From NCBI RefSeq assembly GCF_017591425.1, contig NW_024466599.1, positions 23,660,001 to 23,724,000 on the forward strand: a DNA stretch of 64,000 bases. Reading direction: 5' to 3'. Below the pieces are notes generated by a model that was given only the letters and a program-made list of their open reading frames with translations, was not told the origin of the DNA and did not search any database. The position numbers and the translations under genes were made by a program. Source of the DNA: Ochotona curzoniae. Taxonomy: Eukaryota > Chordata > Mammalia > Lagomorpha > Ochotonidae. Positions 13,201 through 25,200 of this stretch are shown piece after piece; positions within the stretch are counted from its first letter, which is position 1; every line of letters begins with the position of its first letter.

Positions 13201-16146
13201 GCACTGGAACTGGGGTCCCTGGTAAAGGTCTGCTACTTTCATGAGTTAGTACTTTCTCTGGTGCAATAGGATTAGACATTTAAAATACGTACCTTTTTTT
13301 TTTTAATGCTATGAATGGATATTAAGAAGAAAAACATTCTACATTGTGGATAATCTGGGCAACTGTGAGACTTCCTGTCTCCACACAGGAAGGAAACAAG
13401 AAAGGGAGGATGGGAGAGGATGCCTGCTGAGGGAGGCTGCTGAGAAGGTGATAAGGTCCCCGAGAGCATTTGGAGATTGGCTAGGAACAGATCAGGGACA
13501 GTGGGAAAGGATCCAGAGGCCTCGGGGACCACAGGGACTGAGTGGTCGTCAGTAAGGTCTGAAACCAGGAATTGCAAATCAGAGTGACTTCCTCCTCTGT
13601 TTCCGTGGGCTGACTTCCTGTGCTCTGGTGGGAAGCTCAGTGTCTCTCTGCCTGTCTCTCCCCTAATCCCCATCTTACTTGGCCTCTTCTTTCTCTCCAG
13701 TTCTGTTTTCATAGGGGAAGGTTGGCCCAGTTTGGAAAAATTACTACCATAGGTTAAAGCGGAAGGAAGATTGTGCTTTATTGTGGATTTTTATGCTGAA
13801 TTCTATTCCACAAAATATAAATCAGGATGTTAGACTATACATAGAAGTAATTTAGGGGCCAGCCCCATGGTACAGAAGGCTAATCATTCATGTGTTGGAC
13901 CGGCATCCCATAGGGCTGCTGGTTCGTGTCCTGGCTGCTCCACTTCCCATCCAGCTCCTGCTTAAGAGCTTGGGCCCCTGCACCCACATGGGAGACCTGG
14001 AGGACGCTCCTGGTTTCTGGTTTCAGATTAGCTTAATTCCAACTGTTGTGGCCATTTGGAGAGTGATGCAGCAGCTAGAAGATCTCACATTCTGTCTCTC
14101 CTCTCTGTAACTTTATCTTTCAAGTAAAAATTTTAAAGATCTTTAGAAAAAAATTACAAGATGCTATATCAATAAAATATAAAGTTTAAATATATATAAA
14201 TAAGGGTTAACTTTTAAGCAGTTTGGAACTTACAAAAGAATATAATGTTTTGTATTTTTGTAATCTACAAAATACACTAGCAATGGGTGCTAAACACTGA
14301 TTTTAGTTATATTTTAATTCATTTATTCATAAATACTTTGGTAGGTAGAATAGACAGAAACTATTTAGAAAGGTTAGGGCTGGCATAGTAGCTGAACTGG
14401 CTAATCTATCACCTTCAAATACCGATATCCCATATGGCTACTGGTTCAGGTCCCGGCTGCTCTGCTTCCCATCCAGCAACCTGCTTATGACTGGGGAAAG
14501 CAGTGGAAGATGACCTAGGATCTTGGGACCCTGCACCCAACTTGGAGGAGGCACCTGGCTCCTGGTTTTGGATCTGCTCAGCTCTGGCCGTTGTGGTCAT
14601 TTGGGGAGAGTACTAACAGATGGAAAATCTTTCTCTCTGTATCTCTCCTATCTATGAACCTGCCTTTCCAACAAACATAAGTAAATCTTTTTAAAAAGGA
14701 AACTAGAAAGGGCAAAGATGAATTATGGCTTGAATCCAAGTTAATATAAATTTGCTTGCAGATAGGACTTATAAACATTTTTGGAAACCTAACTTAGGAG
14801 CAGTCATTTATTGCAGTGGTTAAGCCATCTCTTGTGATACCACATCCCATTCCAGAGAGCCCCTGAGTCCCAGATTCACCCTCCATTCCAGCTTCATATG
14901 CATGTGCACCACAGGAGGTAGCAGCCAATGGCTAAGTTCTTGGGTTTCTCTCATCCACATGGGAGCTGGCACAGTACCAGCTGTTATGAGCACTGGAGGA
15001 ATAAATCAGTAGACAGAAGTAAATTTTATTTTCTTAAATTTGAGAGAGGAAGAGACTTTGATTAGAATTGAATTAAGTATATACTTTCATTCTGAGATAA
15101 TTTAATATCTTGAGACTTCATTTTTTACTATCATGGTACTGGAATTTGTAAATCCACCAAGCCTAACTCTCACTTGACTTAGAGTCTCAGTTTATCTTTT
15201 TCTCTTGTTTTCCCAGCAAATCTTTCTTAATCTTAACCCACTCACCGCACCCCCCCCCATCATACTTGGTTTTTATCCTTAGCAAACCATTGATCTTGTT
15301 ATATGTAAAGGTCTCTTGATTATGTTACCGCCCACTAGGTTTTAAGCTTCTGCATAGAAGGGATAATGTGCTACTTTTCACTGCTTTCACAAGAACAAGT
15401 TCAGAGCCTGATTCATAAATGCTCATTCAGTATGCACTTGTCTTTCATTTGCAGTCTGTATTTAGAAACTACGACCATGACCACGATGGGTACATCTCCC
15501 AAGAAGACTTTGAAAGTATAGCAGCCAATTTTCCCTTTTTGGATTCCTTCTGTGTGCTGGATAAAGATCAGTAAGTTTTAAATTTTTTTGCATTTTTTTT
15601 CACAACCTTCCTAAGGCAGAAAATTATTAGAGGAGGGCATGGAAACCTGTAACAACTGCAACCCTAGGCAAGTCTTATTTTTCACTGATTTTTTTCCCCC
15701 TTGTCGTCCCTGAACATGATCAGTTGGATGGAATCCCAGGGAAGACCACATTGTTAGTGTTCAACACAAGTGCCCATTTGCAAATTAGTATAACTCCATA
15801 TTTCTTACATTCCTTGTAATGTTTAGCTATCAAAGCCAAGAAACTTCCATCAAAAGAGACTAAAAGAGAAATATGGCTAGATACTGCCTGGGAGTCCCAG
15901 CAATCTGAAAAATCACCATGACCAGGTTTTGTTCACAAGCTGAAGATAGCTGCAGGTAGCAATGAATAACATATATCTTCAATGAATAACATCTACCTTT
16001 CAAATACATTTAATTTTTTTTAATTAAAAAAGATTCTATGCCTCCTTTTTAAAAAAAGAACTAATAGTAATTGCTGAGAAATCTGGCATTAAAATTTTGA
16101 TTAATTTTCTTAGAAGATTTACCTTTTTTTGAAAGACAGAGTTACT

Positions 16147-16200
<54 letters not shown>

Positions 16201-19200
16201 AAACAAGAGAGAGAGAAAGAGAGAGAGAGATCTTACATTTGCTGACTCACTCCCCAGACAACCACGTTGGCCATACTGAGCAGGTCCGAAGCCAACAGCC
16301 AGGAACGTCTTTCCCCTCTCCCATTTGAGTGCAGGGGCCCGAGCTCTTAAACCATTTTCCACTGTTTTTCCAGACACATTAGCAGGGAGCTGCATGGTAA
16401 GTGGAGCGGCTGGGATTTGAGCTGGCACAGATGCCGTCCTCACCCACTATGCTAGGCACTGGCCTCTTGATCACTTTTTAATTGTACATGATTAGTTATT
16501 AATTTTCAAACCATCTGAAATGAAATGCTGAATTTTGTATTGGTGAAATATCCAAATTAAGTTACACTAAAGTCCTTTAATGCATTGGTATGAGGATTTG
16601 TCAAAAATGAAATGTAAATAATAAAATGCACCAAGGAAAATCATGATATTTTAACATTAATAACTTGAAATCTTAAACTTACTACATAGGTAGAATGAAA
16701 AACACTTTTAAAATAAATGATACTACTAGAAACATAAACTTCTTTGACAAAGCAAAAATGATAACTACTCATTTCTTCATTTAATTTGTTATTAATTACT
16801 TAATAGAACATTAATTACGTATTAGAACATGGACTTAAAGTCACTTTCCAGTTTTCATTTCTTTCCTCTGCTACACCTTTAAAAGAACTGAGACCATCTG
16901 TTAAAACTGTCTTTATCACACCATCTTTATCTGAATCAATATCTGTAGATTCCTATAAATTTTTTTTCCTAAAAAAGATTTGAACTAGTCATAGATTATT
17001 TATATAATTTGTCAGATTTTAAGTTAATATCTCAAACTGTTCCTTGGATAATCACTCTGAAATTTGAGTGGTTAATATCAGAAACTCTCAGAAAAAAATT
17101 TTTTCTAAGTTATTGTTTTCCACATTGGGTTTCACAAAAACAGGTATTAATTAGTAGTTCTGCAAAATGTATTAATTTGTCAAGTATGGCAAACAAGGGT
17201 TAAACCTAATGAAATAATTGTCTATTGTATGATTTTCTCAAAATTTTTAACACACTAAGGTGCTTTTGTTGTGATTTTCTAAGAGAGTAATGGGCTAATT
17301 CACTGGTATAATTTTTATTTGTATATGCTATTGCAAAAATATATTTATCAAATACATTTATTATATACATTTTAAGTATGTTAAGATACATATTTGTTCA
17401 CTTTTGTAAACATTTTCTACTTCCGGAAGCCACTAGTAAGGATTTGGTTTCCCACAGAAAGCTTTCTAAGAACTGGTTTTTTTGGGGGGGAAGTGATTTA
17501 TCTTACAATTTTTGTCTCCCTTTAGATATAAGAGAGAAATCAACATTCCTCATTGGCTTTGGACCTTTTGGGCACAAAAGTATGGGGATGAGTAGGTGTT
17601 TAAAATGTGGCAACTACTTAGCAACATGATATTCAACGATTTCGTTTTTTGATCTTTTAACAGAGATGGTTTAATCAGTAAAGATGAAATGATGGCTTAT
17701 TTCCTAAGAGCTAAATCCCAGCTCCACTGTAAAATGGGACCAGGATTTGTCCATAATTTTCAGGAGATGACCTATCTGAAGCCGACCTTCTGTGAACACT
17801 GTGCAGGATTTGTAAGTCTGCTTTCCATCATTTTCTTTGGTGGGCTGGTACTTGTGCAGGCTTTAGAGAAGCTAGAAAATAACACACTCGCTAGAGCCTC
17901 CTTTGGGTTAAAAATAAGTCATGATGGTTTTCTGCAAACTAAGGCAAGATCTGTGAGATTTGCTATGCTTTAGGAATGCAAGACTGGCAAACATAGGGCG
18001 GGTGGGTGAGGGTTGCTAACACAACAGAGTGGTTTGTCAACCCTATGAGCCCTGACATTCATCACTAATATTCATAAGTGATTGCAATTAAGGGGAACAT
18101 TTATCTTAGTCAGCTCCTCCCAGAAGAGCTGTAGCATGGCTCAATAATTCCTAACTCAAAAAAGAAAAAAATATCATTTGGAGAGTAGATGGTTATAATA
18201 ATAAATAACATTCACCTAGCACTTGGCAGTTACAAAGTACTTCCCCAGACATTTATTTCATTAATCCTTGTAACAAGTCCTTAACTTTACAAGTTAATAT
18301 AGAGGACCACAGAGAGGATGACCCAAGTTCCTTAGGATTGCACAGCTTCAAATGACTGGAGACTGGACCCAGACACAGGTGTTCTGATTGACCTCTGTGC
18401 TGTAGTTACATCATAGCAACAAATGAAGACTGCATCCTTTATTCCTCATATTGATAATTCCCTAGGAACTGAGGTCAGCCTTTGGCCCTGAACATCATCT
18501 AGTCTACATTCAAGTTAAGTGAACTGGAAAATGTGGCATTTCAGGCGAGGGTTGCCACACACGCACATGAGTGTGATGTTGGCTCTTTCCCTTGATGCCA
18601 CAACTCAGTTGTGTTAGCTTTATTTAGCACTGTGATCCATATATGCTACCCTTAGATGACAGCTTCTCTTGGGGGAGCACATGGGCAGGAATTTGTGTTC
18701 AAACCTGCAACCACCTGAGAAAGAGTGGCAGCTATTACCTCAAGATAGTCACAGGTGGCTATAGCACTTTATGTATGGGATCCCTTATGGGTGACAGTTC
18801 TTGTCCCGGATGCTCTACTTCCCATCCATCTCCCTGCTTTTGACCTGGGAGGGTGGTAGAGGACAACCCAAAGCCTGGGCACCCTGTACCAGCAGTGGCG
18901 AGCCCTGGAAGAAGCTGATGGCTCCTGGCTTTGGGTTGGCTTGGCTCTGGCTATTGCAGCCATTTGGGGGAGTGAACCAGCAAATGGGAGATCTTTCTTT
19001 CTGTTTCTCCTCTCTGTACATCTGCCTTTCCAATAACAAACAAATAAATCAATAATCTTCTTAAAGAGGAAAAATACATATCATGTTGTTGTGGTAGCAA
19101 AATAATATTTGGCATGTTGCATGTCATGCAGCTCATTGTATTTTTGTCTTAGTTCCCTTTGATACCTTTGCAGTTTAATTGAAATTAACTTGTTTTTTAA

Positions 19201-22200
19201 TTTTTATAGTATTTTGCATTTTTCAAAATGTATTCAACTTTATTGATAAGACTTGTGTCACTCACATACATCAAAAAAAAATATCCATTGGTTTTCAAAG
19301 GAAGATATAATTACAGATATGTGCCACTGACCAGAATTGTGGAAGAATGAAAGGGGTTGCTTCCAGTGTCTGCATTATTTGTTTTGAAATAAGTTCAGAT
19401 CACAGAGTAAGGAAGACAAAGAGACATGACTTGATTTGCAATCCATTTATTTTAGAATTGGATTTACAGAAGTAAAAGAGTGTTGGTGTCTTCTTTGTTT
19501 TGCAGATGAGGAAACTGAGCTCTGGAGAAAAGAAAATGACTTTTCTAGGGTCACATGGATCATTAAAAGTGGGACCATGAGTCATCTGCAGGCCTCCTGA
19601 CTCTCAGTGTAGTGCCTCCCCCGTCCTCTCTTTTTCTTTTGTTTTTTTAAGAAAAAGTGTTGATTTTCATCTACTTGAAAGGCAGAGTGGCAGAAACATA
19701 GAAAGGTATATTCTTCCATTGGTTCACTCCCCAATGCCTATAAAAGCCAGGGATAGGCCCTAGTGCATGAGTCATCTATCTCCTGCTACCTCCTAGGTGT
19801 GCATTAGCAGAAATTTGACTCAAAGCCACACTCTACAATAGAGGATGTGTGTGTGTATTAAGTGTCTTCTTAATGAGCTGACCTGACTTACCTTTCAGAA
19901 AGGAAGAGCAAACTAGATTGTTTCAAGAGGTGTAAGATTCTGGGAGAAAAAAAACGACTATCCTGATCACCTACTTCCCTTTTCTCCCATTGGTCTTCAG
20001 TCATCCTATGCACGTGGGCCTTGATTCCAAATACCCATTCCTGTCCATCATGCAAGATGTTGCCATGTCCCAGGAGGCACTGCCAGCTTGATAATGTGTT
20101 CTAAGAACCATATAATTTTTCAGGATCAAGGAATCTTTGAGGTTTGCACTGGCAGAAACTCCTTGTCAAAAAGAAGGTGATTATGGGCTTGTCTCCCTGA
20201 AGCTGTAGTGTCACTTCACAATTGGTAGCTCCTTGTGTTTCTTATAGACCCATGATGCCCACATTCAGGAGCATAGTTTACTTGTGACACATTGTCAGCT
20301 GCACTCCATCCACCTTAGAACACCTGCTCTGCTTCTGCTGCTGTTGCTTCTTCTTCAGCTTGGTGAACTGTAACACTGGTTCCATTTTGATTTTCAGTCT
20401 GATTTGCTGGGACTTGCAGGAAGTTCGTCCAAAACAACGGCCTCCTTTAATTTTTATTTCACAGGCTCACTAAATGGAAGTTGTTAACTTCTGGCAGAGG
20501 TCAAAACATGGAGCAATTGTGAAGAATGAATAGATGAATAGGGTCCAGCACGATGGTTCAGTGGCTGAATCATTGTCTTGCAATTCACAGGATCCCATAT
20601 GGGCGCTGGTTTGTGTCCCATGTGCTCCACTGCCCATGCAGCTGCCCATGCAGCTCCCTGATTGTGGCCTGGGAAAGCACTCGAGGATAGCTCAAAGCCT
20701 TAGGACCCTGCACTCATACATGAGACCTGGAATAATCTCCCAGCTCCTGGCTTTGGATGGGCTCCACTCCAGTCATTGTGGCCATTTGGGGAGTAAACCT
20801 ATGGATGAAGGAGCTTGCTTTCTGTCTCTCCTTCTCTCTGTAGATGTGCCTTTCCAATAAAAATAAATCTTTTAAGAAAAGGAAATAGTAAATGAATCAG
20901 TTTCTTCCTCTGTAGCTTTGAAGGTGCAAGTACTACTCAGTAAGTCAACTGAAGCCCTAACATGTGATAGGTATTTAGCCTAGTAGGGATGATCTGGTTA
21001 AAGTGTCCCATAACAGAATGGGTTTCATTCCCTGTTGAATGCTGATCCAGGTTTGTGCTAATGCAGACCCTTGCAGGCAACAATGTTGCAAGAAAATTGG
21101 TGAGATGAGTCTGGGTTTGCATCCTGCATTGATGACGATTTATGGGACCAGACTTGAAAGTGAGAGTAGAACTGAAGTTTTAGTACGAAAAAGAAAAGCT
21201 CAAACAACAGGACCAGAGGGGCTGGCAGAAAGAAATACCAGGCTGCTGAGGTCCCTTAGTCTGGGGGTATTTGTGTTTCCTTATTCATTATCTCTGAGAA
21301 ACAAGTGTGGTGGCTGTACATTAGCTACTGTCCATCAGCAAATATTTATTTGAAGGGGCTTCCATCCTGTTTTGCTGGTAAGGAGTAGCAGCATACGTAC
21401 TAGCAAGTGGGATGGTATTATTTTGGCCTGCTTTGAGTCCTGCACTCCCTAAATAATGTTGGCTCGAATAGTTGTATTCTGGCCATCCATGTAGGAGATC
21501 TGGATGAGGTTTCCAGCTCCTAGTTCAGGTGTGGTGTAGCGCTGGCTCTAGTAGGTATTGGAGTGGGGTAGGCGCTTTCTCGTTCTGTCTTTATCACACT
21601 GTTTCTCAAATAAATAAATTCATACATAACACAGTTTAAAAATCCAATCACTTTAGTGTGAGTGGTATTTCATAGATTGCTGTATGTCCTATAGCATCAA
21701 GAAGAGAGAGAGCAAGGAGCTTCCAAACACAGAGCGGTCATCGCCCCTGTAAATCTTGTTCAGAGTGCATCATGACAAAGTCCAACAAATACACAACTGT
21801 AGTTTCCCACTCCAGCTCCCATTTGGCTCTCAGAAATAAAAGGGAAGCAAAACTCCACAGCTGGAGTGGGCTGGGACTGGGTTCTTCTCTCTGACAGGAA
21901 AAGTGTGAAGAGCAGTGGCATCCTGTTTGTGCACGGCCAGTCATGAAGCTTCCCAGAACTTCCTTCTCGAGGGCCTTGTTGTCCTTCCAGATTTCAGATT
22001 CTCTGACAGTCCTTTGTCTTTTCTTGCAGCTCTGGGGCATAATCAAGCAAGGATACAAATGCAAAGGTAAATATATATTAATATTGCTTTTGGTTTTAAA
22101 ATTGAGACATTTTAGGTAGAAACCCAAATTTTCTGTTTAAAAAAAAGAAACCAAAACTCCTTTTTTAAATAAAAAATTTTGGGGGGGGTTGTTTTAGTTT

Positions 22201-25200
22201 GTGACAGATTGACTCTGGTTGTAGATACAATAACACAATCTCTTGACATCAAGAACTTAGGTCTTTTATACCAATGACCATAAAGAGTAAATATATTCCA
22301 GAGGAAGTTATTCAAGTTTTGGAGAGCCAGAATTCAAAATTTACAACCTGCTTTGAAAGGGCAGCAAGCCAATCTTACCAGCATACTTTCACTTAGTCCT
22401 TTCTTTAAAAGATCCCTTTCAAGAATCATCAGCATCCAGTTAAGATGGGAATTCTAAAGTGTGACTAATATACTGAATGTAAGAATCTTTTTGGAGCCAG
22501 CTCCAGACTTTACCTTTCTGTGTATGCCTCAGATGTAGTGGTGATGGCGCAAGTGAATTTGGCTCCTGCTACCCACGTGGGAGTCCTGGATTGTAATACA
22601 AGTTTTTAACCACTGAAGGCATTTGGGAAGTGAAAAAGTGAATAAGACTCCTGTCTTGCTGTCTCTGTCTGTCTTTGGCATGTCTGTCTTTCTGCCTCTC
22701 AAATAAAATTGAAAACAAAAATCTTCCCTTTGGGGGGAACAAAACCCACACTCATTTCTAGAAGACATAGGGATGTTCTATTTCTTATGTCTAAGCCTTT
22801 CTCTACTGAAATCATTAAAGATGATGATAAGACATATGAAACTTACTTTGCCCCTTTCAATGAATTCATTCCTGTATGTCCCCCATTTAATTGAAATTTA
22901 TAAATTGTGTTGAATGCAATATGTATGTGTATAAGTCTGAGAATGTGTTGCTTCATATATACGCATATGTGTGTATGATTGTTCACATCGTTGATGTTTA
23001 GTTTGAGAAATTGCTGGATACTTTGTAGATAGTGTATATTGGTTCTTTGAAGCAGTTGGTGATGTTCTTGAAAAATATAAGACTTTCAGGAGGAAACAGT
23101 CATCACAGAATGCCTTTAGATGAATGCTGTTTGCACAATGTCTTTCTTTCTATGTCCATCTTTCAGTGTTTTAGTTCTTTTGTATGAACAGACAGCTTCC
23201 TTGCTATTCCCAGGGAGCCACCCCACTGCACGTTCAGGAGGTCCTTCCCTTAGAGCTTATTTATCACTTGTCTTGTTCTAACTTGGATTTTTACAATCAA
23301 AGTACAATAGTATCTTCCTGCCAGGCAGTGAGTTACTAGTTTGCCCTGGTTTCTATTCCCCCATATTTGAAAAGATAAACACGCAAATTTGTGGAGATGA
23401 AAATTAATTAAACTCTTGTTTCATCTTGGGACATATACGGATTTTTTCCTAATGGCTCCTAGAGTAGAAAAAGACCAATTAAACTTGGACAAGACATTAA
23501 GACTATTTGAAGCAAAATCATCTGTGGAAAAATGAGTGTTGAAAATAATCAGAAGGGTCCTCTTTGAGGTTGAGTGAAAATACTCTTTAACATGATCACA
23601 TCTGTTTAATGATTCTAATTGAAGAGTAGGACCCTCATTGTATAAAATAACCATGCAGTGCCTTCCAACGTGGCCGCATTTTTCTATCTGAAGGAGTAAT
23701 TTTCTACTGGCTTAACTAAAACATCTCAGAAATTTTGCTGATTCTGCTGTATGCTTACATTAATGAGATACCTAAAAGGAACTAACTTTACAAATAGAGA
23801 AGGTTTTTATTGGCTCATGGGTTTGGGGCTTTACTGTCCAAGATCAGGTGACCCTATTAGCTGGGCATCTGGTGAGTCTGTTTTTGCTGGCAGAGTTTCA
23901 AATTGACACAGAGAATCACAAGACAAGAGGCAGCATGCAGCTTGTGCTACTGTTTAGAAAATGAAAATGATTCAATAATGGCCCCACCCTAATAGCCCAA
24001 TCCAATTCAACCACTTTGGAAAGACTCTTCTAAACACCATAACTGGATTAAGTTGTCACCCTCTTAGTACTATCAATATCTGACTTTGGAGACCAAACTT
24101 TTAATACACAGGACTTTGGGCAAAACCTAAACTACATCCTGGCCATAGCAGTGCCATTGCAAAGCCAAAGTCAAATATAGGACATGTTGAGCATATGCCT
24201 ACCTGGTTTTCTACATAAAAAAAGCAAACAAGATACATTTAATTGACCTGAAAAAATGTTCTGGAAATGACGAGCAATAAAAAATCCAATGAAGTACTTA
24301 TGTTGAGGGAACACTTCACAGGAAGCTGGTGGAGGCAGCTGTCAGTCCCAGGAAAGAAGCCTCAGCTTCTCACCTCATTCTGGATCCAGAGCCTCTTTGT
24401 GGTGATACCATCTTGGCCCAGGAAAGAATTCTGGTCCACATGATTTGCACTTTGTTTTGTGCAAAGTTAGCTAACCTCTGGAGCTAGGCCCTTGCTTTCA
24501 TATTGCTCCCTAGGCACTTCAATGACTCAGCTAGAGGAAAAAGCTGAGCAAACATGAGAGAACTAGAGGAGCCTCGGGAAGACGAGAAAGGTGCCACAGT
24601 GCTTTTATGCACCTCAGACACATTCTGAGGCTCTGAACTGAGTTCTGAGAGTCAACTTGGAAGCGAGTGGGGGAGGGGTGGGTTGGTCGCTCCCCTGCCA
24701 TCCTGGCAACTCAGCCAGCAACAGATACCCATGCTTCACACTCCTCATTTGGAATTTTTCAGACTGTGGAGCCAATTGTCACAAACAGTGCAAAGACCTT
24801 CTTGTTCTGGCCTGCAGAAGATTTGCCCGGGCACCCTCCTTGGGGAGCAGTCATGGATCACTGCCTGGAAGCCCTTCACTACCCCCAGGTAAAGTCCCCT
24901 GTTTTATTGTTTTCTTCCACAAAGCTACTGCTCACCTCCCACACCTGGACTCACTGGAGTGTTGTGTCTAGACCCTTAACTTCTCCCCCCTCATTTCCGT
25001 TTGCCTTCAGACTTAATGTGCAACTCACTTGTAGGTAATTTAGCTTGATCCCTGGTTTGTTCCTCCAGCCCTTGCATGTCAGACCATGCTGTTTGCATGG
25101 ACATTGATGGTTTGCTCTCAAAATATCTGGATATCAAATAATAACCATCTTCTTTTCCCCCTCCAGTGCAAGATGATGTATTTGAATTTCCTGGTGTTGC

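Noticed and set aside
13272..13712. 146-codon open frame on the - strand within a RASGRP3 intron
   Set aside because: No recognisable domain or splice partner; it sits opposite a moderately GC-rich intronic stretch.
16036..16443. 135-codon open frame with runs of Ser-Leu and Thr-His
   Set aside because: Translation of the GT/GA microsatellite and SINE body.
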